A DNA stretch of 6,361 nucleotides from HGM10836 sp045580645. GTDB lineage: Bacteria; Bacillota_I; Bacilli_A; RF39; UBA660. Positions 1 to 5,334 of this stretch are shown one piece after another. The notes below the pieces were generated by a model. The model ran no database searches. It was not told the origin of the DNA and worked only from the letters and a program-made list of their open reading frames with translations. Both the position numbers and the translations under genes were made by a program. The stretch's first letter is position 1, and every line of letters begins with the position of its first letter. The stretch is taken from assembly GCA_045580645.1 (NCBI GenBank), contig JAZNOG010000074.1, forward strand, positions 1-6,361, in the 5' to 3' direction.

Positions 1-2235
1 ATGGGAGATGTAGAAGGTAAAGTATTAGATAAATACTTTGATTTTTCAGTTACAACAAACTTAGATAGTGTATATGATGTAGATACACCTGTATACTATG
101 AAATAGAATTAGAAGTTCTTTCTGTAGATTCTGGATATACAAAGTTAAATGATAATCAAATAAAAGTATATTTAGAAAATAGAGATACTAATAAATCAGT
201 AGTAGAACCATTATTAATAGATGATTTAGGAACATCTACAAATAACGAAAACAATAAAATGTTATATTATACAAGTCATAATCATAAATCAAATATAGAA
301 AGTGTAACAACAAACTATAGATTAAGAGCATGGATAGATTATAACACCGATGCATCAAGTTGGACAAGTTCTACAAAGAATCAATATAAATTTAGAATTA
401 ATATAAATAGTCATGGATATAACGTCCGATATAATACACCAGAATATTGTTTTGCTTATGAAGCAGATGATACAAATATGACTGCGACAATAACTGATTA
501 TTTATGTTATGATGGAAACGAAAATGGATACGAAACAATAACGGATGTAGTAATACCAGATGAATTTACCATTCCTCAATATAATATAATAGAAAATCCA
601 AGTACTGAACAAGTAGAGTCATGTAATGCAATATTAGTATCAGCTTTTGAAAGTTTAGGACAAACAGTAACAACAGAATATCTAGGAGATATCTGTAGTG
701 GAGGTAAACTAAGTGAAGCCTTAGGAAGCATGACAATGAATGAATTAGTAACATGGTCTATATCTAATTATGGTTATTCAACAGTATCACCAATAATAGA
801 TGCATTAGATCAAACAGGAATACTAGATATAGGAACAGAAAGATATTCGGTTACTGCTATTGGAGATTATGCTTTTATTAACAAACAAACTTATTATGAT
901 GGATATAACATTACAAGTGTAGAAATCCCAGATAGTGTCACAACCATCGGAGAAGGTGCATTTGCATCTAACAACCTCACAAGTGTAGTCCTACCAGATA
1001 GTGTCACAACCATAGGACAAGTTGCATTTCTAAATAACAACCTCACAAGTGTAACCATCCCCGATAGTGTCACAACCATCGGAGAAGGTGCATTTACATA
1101 TAACAACCTTACAAGTGTAACCATCCCCGACAGTGTCACAACCATCGGAGAAGGTGCATTTACATATAACAACCTTACAAGTGTAAACATTCCAAATAGT
1201 GTCACAACCATCGAATCAGCTGCATTTCAATCTAACAACCTCACAAGTGTAATAATCCCCGATAGTGTCACAACCATCGGAGACTCTGCATTTTCTTCTA
1301 ACAACCTCACAAGTGTAGTAATTCCTGATAGTATTACAACCATCGGAGGCTCTGTATTTTCTTCTAACAACCTCACAAGTGTAGTCATACCAGATAGTGT
1401 CACAACCATAGGAAATGGTGCATTTTATGATAATAACCTCACAAGTGTAGTCATACCAGATAGTGTCACAACCATCGGAGCCGCTGCATTTTATGATAAC
1501 AACCTTACAAGTGTAACTATTCCCAATAGCGTCACAACCATCGGAAACGATACATTTGCACATAACAACCTTACAAGTGTAACTATTCCCAATAGCGTCA
1601 CATCAATAGGAAACGATGCATTTGAATCTAACAACCTCACAAGTGTAGTCATCCCAAATAGCGTCACAACCATCGGAGACCGTGCATTTGAATATAACAA
1701 CCTCACAAGTATAACTATTCCCAATAGCGTCATAACCATCGGAGACAATGCATTTTCTAATAACAACCTCACAAGTGTAGAAATCCCCGACAGTGTCACA
1801 ACCATCGGAAACTATGCATTTGAATCTAACAACCTCACAAGTGTAGTCATCCCAGATAGTGTCACAACAATCGGAGACTGGGCATTTTCATATAACAACC
1901 TCACAAGTGTAACTATCCCCGATAGTGTCACAACCATCGGAGACCTTGCATTTGCATATAACAACCTAAGTTATGTAGTAATTGGAGAAAACTCTAATCT
2001 TACAGCATCGACAGGAATAGGAAAGTCTGCGTTTTTATCATCAAACAGCACGTCTACGTCAAATGGAAAAACATATGTAAATAATCCAAATTTAACAACT
2101 ATATATAATAATTCAGGAAAAACATTTGATTGGACTAACGCCATAACAGGAACAGCAGGAACACCATTTATAACAGGAACTGTTCCAAGCTATTCTACAA
2201 ATGTGGTAACAATCACAACAGGTTATCCAGAATAA
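1..2235 (+). CDS. BspA-like leucine-rich-repeat surface protein, probably 5'-partial
   Basis: This 744-residue open frame begins with an ATG on the first base of the window, so no ribosome site can be checked. No signal peptide or membrane segment is visible, so the true start is probably upstream. Residues 1 to about 140 form a polar, beta-rich domain (for example YRLRAWIDYN at 107-116). Residues 141-303 contain four cysteines (150, 169, 208, 232) and a degenerate first repeat (YSVTAIGDYAF near 282). Residues 304-655 are sixteen exact 22-residue LRR_5/BspA-type units, LTSVxIPDSVTTIG followed by xxAFxxNN. Residue 656 onward is a degenerate cap and a Thr/Ser/Asn-rich tail ending in GYPE. There is no LPXTG motif or C-terminal anchor, so anchoring would have to be N-terminal. 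BspA-family proteins are typically surface-exposed and bind host or partner molecules; the ligand here is unknown. The family call is secure; function and completeness are inferred. Confidence 0.85.
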   Translation: MGDVEGKVLDKYFDFSVTTNLDSVYDVDTPVYYEIELEVLSVDSGYTKLNDNQIKVYLENRDTNKSVVEPLLIDDLGTSTNNENNKMLYYTSHNHKSNIESVTTNYRLRAWIDYNTDASSWTSSTKNQYKFRININSHGYNVRYNTPEYCFAYEADDTNMTATITDYLCYDGNENGYETITDVVIPDEFTIPQYNIIENPSTEQVESCNAILVSAFESLGQTVTTEYLGDICSGGKLSEALGSMTMNELVTWSISNYGYSTVSPIIDALDQTGILDIGTERYSVTAIGDYAFINKQTYYDGYNITSVEIPDSVTTIGEGAFASNNLTSVVLPDSVTTIGQVAFLNNNLTSVTIPDSVTTIGEGAFTYNNLTSVTIPDSVTTIGEGAFTYNNLTSVNIPNSVTTIESAAFQSNNLTSVIIPDSVTTIGDSAFSSNNLTSVVIPDSITTIGGSVFSSNNLTSVVIPDSVTTIGNGAFYDNNLTSVVIPDSVTTIGAAAFYDNNLTSVTIPNSVTTIGNDTFAHNNLTSVTIPNSVTSIGNDAFESNNLTSVVIPNSVTTIGDRAFEYNNLTSITIPNSVITIGDNAFSNNNLTSVEIPDSVTTIGNYAFESNNLTSVVIPDSVTTIGDWAFSYNNLTSVTIPDSVTTIGDLAFAYNNLSYVVIGENSNLTASTGIGKSAFLSSNSTSTSNGKTYVNNPNLTTIYNNSGKTFDWTNAITGTAGTPFITGTVPSYSTNVVTITTGYPE
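910..1965 (+). repeat. Tandem array of sixteen 66-bp in-frame repeats (22-aa BspA-type LRR units)
   Basis: Sixteen consecutive units of exactly 66 bp encode residues 304-655 with no indels, so the period is perfect. The core acaagtgta...gtcacaaccatcgga recurs in nearly every unit. Changes concentrate in the codons for unit columns 5, 15, 16, 19 and 20. Units 3 and 4 (1042-1107 and 1108-1173) encode identical peptides and differ at two silent positions, which suggests recent duplication. Flanking half-units before 910 and after 1965 are degenerate caps. The array uses many C-ending codons (CTC, GTC, ATC, ACC, CCC) that are scarce in the neighbouring genes. Confidence 0.97.
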
Positions 2236-2244
2236 AAATATACT

Positions 2245-2284
2245 AAAGATAGAAATAATAATAGAAATTTCTATCTTTTTGTTT
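2245..2284 (+). terminator. Rho-independent terminator of the LRR gene
   Basis: A 12-bp perfect stem (AAAGATAGAAAT at 2245-2256 pairing with ATTTCTATCTTT at 2267-2278) with a 10-nt loop runs into a T-rich tail. It starts ten bases after the TAA stop and separates the repeat gene from rimM. Confidence 0.85.
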
Positions 2285-2295
2285 TATAATATAAT
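2285..2295 (+). promoter_or_regulatory. Candidate -10 region for the rimM operon
   Basis: Two overlapping TATAAT hexamers (2285-2290 and 2290-2295) lie directly after the preceding terminator and 25-30 bases before the rimM start. No convincing -35 hexamer sits 16-18 bases upstream, because that stretch is the terminator hairpin. In DNA this AT-rich a TATAAT can arise by chance. The preceding terminator does imply that the operon needs its own promoter near here. Confidence 0.35.
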
Positions 2296-2319
2296 TATCA
2301 AATTATTTATGGAGTGTTT

Positions 2320-2802
2320 ATGGAATATATATTTATTGGAAAAATTATTACTACTCATGGTATTAAGGGAGAACTTAAGATAAGGTCTAATTTTAAGTAT
2401 AAGGATAAAGTATTTAAAATTAATAATATTTTGTATATTGGAAAGGATAAGATTCCTTTTAAACTTTTAAGTTATAGGGTTCATCAAAATTATGATATGG
2501 TTACTTTTGAGACTCTTGATGATATATCTAAAGTTATAAAGTATAAACAAGAAAGTGTATATTTTAATAAAGAAGAGCTTGTAATAGAAAATGATTATTT
2601 AGATGAAGACTTAATTGGTCTTACTTGTGTCTATAATGATGAAATAGGTGTTGTTACAAATATAGTTGATGCGGGTTCAAATAATATGTTGTTTGTAATA
2701 AATAATAAGTTTTATATACCAAAAAATAATAATTTTATAGAAAAAGTTGATTTAGAAGATAAAAAAATATATTTTAAAGATATAGAAGGATTGATATTAT
2801 GA
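2320..2802 (+). CDS. rimM: Ribosome maturation factor RimM
   Basis: RimM binds ribosomal protein S19 and assists late 30S subunit assembly at the 16S rRNA 3' (head) domain in the cytoplasm. The 160-residue product has the family N-terminal signature IGKIITTHGIKGELKI at residues 6-21 and a C-terminal PRC-barrel-like domain from about residue 96 (DLIGLTCVYNDE, then IGVVTNIVDAGSNNMLFVI), ending in VDLEDKKI and YFKDIEGL. The length fits the family. I chose the ATG at 2320, not the in-frame GTG at 2314, because GGAG at 2311-2314 then sits 5 bases upstream and MEYIFIGKI matches the usual family start. Its stop overlaps the trmD start by 4 bp (ATGA), implying translational coupling, and rimM-trmD is a widely conserved pair. 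The usual upstream rpsP is not present. Confidence 0.93.
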   Translation: MEYIFIGKIITTHGIKGELKIRSNFKYKDKVFKINNILYIGKDKIPFKLLSYRVHQNYDMVTFETLDDISKVIKYKQESVYFNKEELVIENDYLDEDLIGLTCVYNDEIGVVTNIVDAGSNNMLFVINNKFYIPKNNNFIEKVDLEDKKIYFKDIEGLIL

Positions 2803-3452
2803 AAATAGACATTTTAACTTTGTTTCCTGAAATGTTTACTGGTTTTTTAAATGAATCTATTATTAAAAGAGCAATAGAAAAAGGAATTGTAGAAATTAAT
2901 ATAATTAATTTTAGGAATTATACACTTGATCCTCATAATAAAGTAGATGATACACCATTTGGTGGAGGATGTGGTATGGTTTTAATGCCTCAACCTATAT
3001 TTGATTGTGTAGAGTCTATTAAAAGTGATGATTCTATTGTTATACTTCTTACTCCAGATGGAAAAAGATATAATCAACAAATGGCATTTGAACTTAAAAA
3101 TAATAAACATTTAATCTTTATATGTGGACACTACGAAGGTTTTGATGATAGAATAAGGTTGTTAGCGGATTTAGAAATATCACTTGGTGATTTTGTATTA
3201 ACTGGTGGGGAAATTCCTGCAATGGCAATAACAGATTCTATTACCAGATTGCTTGATGGAGTAATTAATAAAGAATCACTTGAAAGTGAAACATTTAATA
3301 ATGATTTTGTTGATTATCCTGTATGGACAAAACCAAGAGATTTTAGAGGTTTAAAAGTCCCAGAAGTTCTTCTTTCAGGTGATCATAAAAAAATAGCAGA
3401 ATTTAGAAGAAATGAACAAATAAAAAGGACAAACGAAAAGAAAAATAATTAG
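2799..3452 (+). CDS. trmD: tRNA (guanine-N1-)-methyltransferase TrmD
   Basis: TrmD uses S-adenosylmethionine to methylate G37 at N1 in tRNAs with a G36-G37 sequence, preventing +1 frameshifting. The 217-residue protein shows the SPOUT-family trefoil-knot landmarks: LTLFPEMF at 6-13, DDTPFGGGCGMVL at 50-62, LTPDGKRYNQ at 84-93, FICGHYEGFDDRIR at 107-120 and SLGDFVLTGGEIPAM at 128-142. Arg150 matches the catalytic-region Arg154 of the Haemophilus enzyme. The general-base aspartate (Asp169 in Haemophilus, motif DSF) aligns with Glu164 (ETF), a conservative change. The following block reads DYPVWTKPRDFRG instead of the common YPxYTRP form. The C-terminus stops at RTNEKKNN and lacks the usual RRPELL-type tail, so it is shorter than the typical 230-250 residues. 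It overlaps rimM by 4 bp. rplS, which often follows trmD, is absent. Confidence 0.95.
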   Translation: MKIDILTLFPEMFTGFLNESIIKRAIEKGIVEINIINFRNYTLDPHNKVDDTPFGGGCGMVLMPQPIFDCVESIKSDDSIVILLTPDGKRYNQQMAFELKNNKHLIFICGHYEGFDDRIRLLADLEISLGDFVLTGGEIPAMAITDSITRLLDGVINKESLESETFNNDFVDYPVWTKPRDFRGLKVPEVLLSGDHKKIAEFRRNEQIKRTNEKKNN

Positions 3453-3464
3453 AAGGTGATTTAA

Positions 3465-3923
3465 ATGGCTATTAATAAACGTTTTGTAGTGCAAAAGGAA
3501 GCAAAGGCTGATTCTATTACGTATATGGAATACGAAAATTTAAAAGGATATAATGTAAAACCTAAGCATAATTTAGAAATAAAGGATATGATAAATGTAA
3601 ATAAAATGGTTATAATTAATCCAAGTTTAATAGAAAAATTAGTAGATAAAAAGTGTCATAGAACATTGGAAAAAATAATAAAAATGCTATCTATTATTTA
3701 TGAGGATGATTCTGAAGATGATACACCACTTCATTTAGTTTTAGATGAAATAGCCAAATTTAAATCACTTATTATTCAAAGATATAGAGAATATATGAAA
3801 GATGAAGAGTATAAACTTATGCTTAAGAAACTTGAAATATTAAAGAGTGAAGTGAAAGTAAGATTAGATTATATTTATGAACATCAAATGGAAATTGAAG
3901 AAAAAAGAGGTAAGGGAAGGTAA
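3465..3923 (+). CDS. Unrecognised charged helical protein (152 aa)
   Basis: I do not recognise this family. The frame starts at an ATG with a good AGAAGGTGAT ribosome site 12 bases after the trmD stop, and its stop falls one base before the smr start codon, so it is almost certainly translated as part of the operon. The product has no signal peptide or membrane segment and looks cytosolic. It is rich in Lys and Glu and mostly alpha-helical in character, with an acidic stretch EDDSEDD at 80-86, a long amphipathic helical region at about 89-147 that could form a coiled coil, a basic end (EKRGKGR) and a single Cys at 64. Codon use matches the neighbours. Position among rimM, trmD and smr suggests, but does not prove, a nucleic-acid or ribosome-related role. 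It does not resemble YlqD or L19, which occupy nearby positions in Bacillus. Confidence 0.8.
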   Translation: MAINKRFVVQKEAKADSITYMEYENLKGYNVKPKHNLEIKDMINVNKMVIINPSLIEKLVDKKCHRTLEKIIKMLSIIYEDDSEDDTPLHLVLDEIAKFKSLIIQRYREYMKDEEYKLMLKKLEILKSEVKVRLDYIYEHQMEIEEKRGKGR

Positions 3924-3924
3924 A

Positions 3925-4197
3925 ATGATAAATAATTATATGTTATTTAAAGATTTGCCTAAGTTAGATTTGCATGGATATGATAGAATATCTGCTTTAT
4001 TAAAAGCAAAAGAATTTATTTTAGATAATTATAAATTAAATAATAAATTAGTTGTCATTGTTCATGGAAAAGGAACATTTATATTAAAAGATACTATTCA
4101 TAAAATGTTAAAGACAAATAAGTTTGTTAAAGATTATAAAATAGATATTTTTACTGGAGGTTCTACAATTATAGAATTAAAACAAAAAGAAGATTGA
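3925..4197 (+). CDS. Stand-alone small Smr-domain protein
   Basis: The 90-residue product is essentially one Smr (small MutS-related) domain, the fold found at the C-terminus of MutS2 and in free-standing proteins. Visible hallmarks are LDLHG at 14-18, the VHGKG loop at 46-50 and the closing strand GGSTIIEL at 78-85. Smr domains bind nucleic acid; many are endonucleases, and those in MutS2-type proteins act on branched DNA or on collided ribosomes and their mRNA. No MutS ATPase region is attached, so substrate and activity are inferred. The ATG at 3925 follows GGGAAGG; an upstream in-frame ATG at 3877 lies inside the previous gene and would add 16 residues that do not belong to the domain. 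The 3' end forms half of a terminator shared with the converging sspI gene. Confidence 0.85.
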   Translation: MINNYMLFKDLPKLDLHGYDRISALLKAKEFILDNYKLNNKLVVIVHGKGTFILKDTIHKMLKTNKFVKDYKIDIFTGGSTIIELKQKED

Positions 4198-4220
4198 TTA
4201 TTTGTTTTCAATCTTCTTTT
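4185..4220. terminator. Bidirectional terminator shared by smr and sspI
   Basis: A perfect 13-bp inverted repeat (AAAAGAAGATTGA at 4185-4197, TCAATCTTCTTTT at 4208-4220) encloses a 10-base loop. The A-rich outer left arm and T-rich outer right arm give a U-tract in both reading directions. The left arm lies in the last codons and stop of smr; the loop and right arm lie in the stop and last codons of sspI. Confidence 0.8.
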
Positions 4221-4410
4221 CTATGATATTAGCAATTTTATTTTTTTCTTCTTTTGTTAATTCATTCCAAAACAATTCTAAAATAACACCAAGACCTGGT
4301 AGAACCATTTCATCTTTTATATTTACTGATTCGTTTATAGTGTCAAGTATACTTCCTGCTTTATCTTCTTTTAAATTACTAATAACATGTCTTCTTATAT
4401 CTAAATCCAT
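4198..4410 (-). CDS. sspI: Small acid-soluble spore protein, SspI family
   Basis: This 70-residue protein matches the SspI family in length (71 in Bacillus subtilis, from memory) and at its landmarks: MDLDIRRHVI at 1-10, equivalent to MDLNLRHAVI, and LPGLGVILELFWN at 37-49, equivalent to LPGLGVLFEVIWQ. Minor small acid-soluble proteins of this type are made in the developing forespore under sigma-G and stored in the spore core; their exact role is unclear. The ATG at 4408-4410 is preceded by a GGTGAG ribosome site, and a sigma-G-like promoter lies just upstream. It converges on smr with zero bases between the stop codons and diverges from lemA. Its presence is the best sign in this window that the organism comes from a spore-forming lineage. 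The overlapping plus-strand frame has no family resemblance and was left out. Confidence 0.88.
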   Translation of the reverse strand: MDLDIRRHVISNLKEDKAGSILDTINESVNIKDEMVLPGLGVILELFWNELTKEEKNKIANIIEKKIENK

Positions 4411-4424
4411 ATTCTCACCATTTT

Positions 4425-4455
4425 TAATATGTGAAATAAATTTTAAAAATATGCA
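4425..4455 (-). promoter_or_regulatory. Sigma-G-like forespore promoter of sspI
   Basis: Read on the minus strand, TGCATA (4455-4450) and CATATTA (4431-4425) are separated by 18 bases. The sigma-G consensus of Bacillus is close to TGAATA, 17-18 bases, CATACTA, so each element has one mismatch. Expected initiation falls about 7-8 bases before the ATG, which places the ribosome site at the very 5' end of the transcript. That tight leader is the main reason for caution. Confidence 0.55.
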
Positions 4456-4462
4456 AATAAAC

Positions 4463-4491
4463 TTGTAAAAAATAATTTTATTTAATATAAT
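4463..4491 (+). promoter_or_regulatory. Vegetative (sigma-A type) promoter of lemA
   Basis: TTGTAA (4463-4468), a 17-base spacer and a perfect TATAAT (4486-4491) make a strong housekeeping promoter. Predicted initiation near 4498 coincides with the AGGAGGA ribosome site at 4498-4504, so the leader would be only about 14 bases. Its -35 lies 7 bases from the -35 of the divergent sspI promoter. Confidence 0.65.
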
Positions 4492-4511
4492 TGTGATAGG
4501 AGGATATAAAT

Positions 4512-5057
4512 ATGGTATATATAATTATTATAGTTTTAGTTTTATTACTAATTTATTTTGTGGCTACTTATAATGGTTTGGTTACTCTTAGAAATAAGAA
4601 AGATGATCAATGGGCTCAAATTGATGTTCAATTAAAAAGAAGGGCTGATTTAATTCCTAATTTAGTTGAAACTGTAAAAGGTTATGCAAAACATGAAAAG
4701 GAAACTTTAGAAAATGTAATAAAAGCAAGAAATACTTTTGTTACTGCTCAAACACCTGAGGATGAAATGAAAGCTTCAGGAGAACTTACTACTGCATTAA
4801 ATAAACTTATGGCTTTAGCAGAAGCTTATCCTGATTTGAAAGCTAATGAAAACTTTGTATCTTTACAAAATGATTTAAAGGATACTGAAGATAAAATTAG
4901 TTATGCTAGACAGTTTTATAATGATTCTGTATTAAAGTATAATAATAAAGTTCAAATGATTCCTTCAAATATAGTAGCTAAAATAAGTGGATTTAAAGAA
5001 GCAAAATTCTTTGAAGTAACAGAAGAAGATAAAAAAGTTCCAGAAGTAAAATTTTAA
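4512..5057 (+). CDS. lemA: LemA family membrane protein
   Basis: The 181-residue protein has the standard LemA layout: one N-terminal transmembrane helix (about residues 3-19, IIIIVLVLLLIYFVA), then the family signature YNGLVTLRNKKDDQWAQID at 20-38, LKRRADLIPNLVETVKGYA at 41-59 and HEKETLENV at 61-69, a helical bundle, and the conserved FYNDSVLKYNN at 135-145 and IPSNIVA at 150-156. The bulk of the protein is predicted to be soluble and helical and tethered to the membrane. The molecular role of bacterial LemA proteins is not settled. The frequent downstream partner, the HtpX membrane protease, is not here; a terminator and a tRNA gene follow instead. AGGAGGA lies 7 bases before the ATG. It is a single-gene unit with its own promoter and terminator. 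Confidence 0.93.
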   Translation: MVYIIIIVLVLLLIYFVATYNGLVTLRNKKDDQWAQIDVQLKRRADLIPNLVETVKGYAKHEKETLENVIKARNTFVTAQTPEDEMKASGELTTALNKLMALAEAYPDLKANENFVSLQNDLKDTEDKISYARQFYNDSVLKYNNKVQMIPSNIVAKISGFKEAKFFEVTEEDKKVPEVKF

Positions 5058-5083
5058 GAAGCAAATGCTTCTTTTGTTTTTTT
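5056..5083 (+). terminator. Rho-independent terminator of lemA
   Basis: AAGAAGC (5056-5062) pairs with GCTTCTT (5067-5073) around a 4-base loop and is followed by a long T-rich tail to 5083. The stem begins inside the lemA TAA stop codon. Confidence 0.85.
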
Positions 5084-5104
5084 AAAGAAAATTTATAAAA
5101 AAAC

Positions 5105-5132
5105 TTGAAAAAAATAAAATTTGTTGTATAAT
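5105..5132 (+). promoter_or_regulatory. Promoter of the tRNA-Lys gene
   Basis: TTGAAA (5105-5110), a 16-base spacer and a perfect TATAAT (5127-5132) lie 24 bases before the mature tRNA 5' end. The position suits a short 5' leader removed by RNase P. Confidence 0.7.
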
Positions 5133-5156
5133 TAAATGGTAATTTGCTATATTTAT

Positions 5157-5232
5157 GGATTGTTAGCTCAGTTGGTAGAGCAACTGACTCTTAATCAGTG
5201 GGTCTAGGGTTCGAGTCCCTAACAGTCCACCA
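5157..5232 (+). tRNA. tRNA-Lys (anticodon CTT), CCA encoded
   Basis: The 76-base gene folds into a full cloverleaf: acceptor GGATTGT (5157-5163) with ACAGTCC (5222-5228, one T-G wobble), D stem GCTC/GAGC, anticodon stem ACTGA/TCAGT around loop CTCTTAA (5188-5194), and T stem TAGGG/CCCTA around TTCGAGT. The anticodon at 5190-5192 is CTT, reading AAG lysine codons. Discriminator A5229 and the CCA end (5230-5232) are encoded. In such AT-rich DNA the main lysine codon is AAA, so a TTT isoacceptor must exist elsewhere. The gene stands alone with its own promoter and terminator. Confidence 0.95.
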
Positions 5233-5244
5233 ATTAGTAAATAG

Positions 5245-5271
5245 ATATAGTATTATTACTATATTTTTTTT
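5245..5271 (+). terminator. Terminator of the tRNA-Lys gene
   Basis: ATATAGTA (5245-5252) pairs with TACTATAT (5257-5264) around the loop TTAT and runs into seven further T residues. The stem is AT-rich and therefore weak, but its position 12 bases after the tRNA CCA and the T-tract support the call. Confidence 0.65.
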
Positions 5272-5280
5272 AAAAAGTAT

Positions 5281-5309
5281 TTGTGTTATTATACAAAATT
5301 TGGTATAAT
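5281..5309 (+). promoter_or_regulatory. Extended -10 promoter of rpmG-efp
   Basis: TTGTGT (5281-5286), a 17-base spacer and TATAAT (5304-5309) preceded by TGG form an extended -10 promoter, which can compensate for the modest -35. Initiation near 5316 gives a leader of about 19 bases holding the GAGGAGG ribosome site. Confidence 0.7.
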
Positions 5310-5334
5310 ACATTTGGAAATGAGGAGGGATATT

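Noticed and set aside
566..754. Minus-strand frame of 62 codons
   Set aside because: It lies wholly inside the LRR gene, is Leu/Tyr-rich from AT-rich antisense and has no ribosome site.
894..1805. Several long minus-strand open frames with their own 22-residue repeats across the LRR array
   Set aside because: They arise because a 66-bp period without stops in one antisense frame repeats without stops everywhere. They lack consistent ribosome sites, switch frames and resemble no family.
910..1965. CRISPR-like or integron-like repeat array
   Set aside because: The period is an exact multiple of three, the units are protein-coding in one open frame, and there are no unique spacers between identical repeats.
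3877..4197. Longer start for the Smr protein at 3877
   Set aside because: It would overlap the preceding gene by 47 bases and lacks a ribosome site, whereas ATG 3925 has GGGAAGG upstream and starts just before the domain.
4202..4468. Plus-strand frame of 88 codons opposite sspI
   Set aside because: It is antisense to the well-supported sspI gene and its promoter. The Ser/Phe-rich product has no recognisable motif, and the smr terminator sits at its start.
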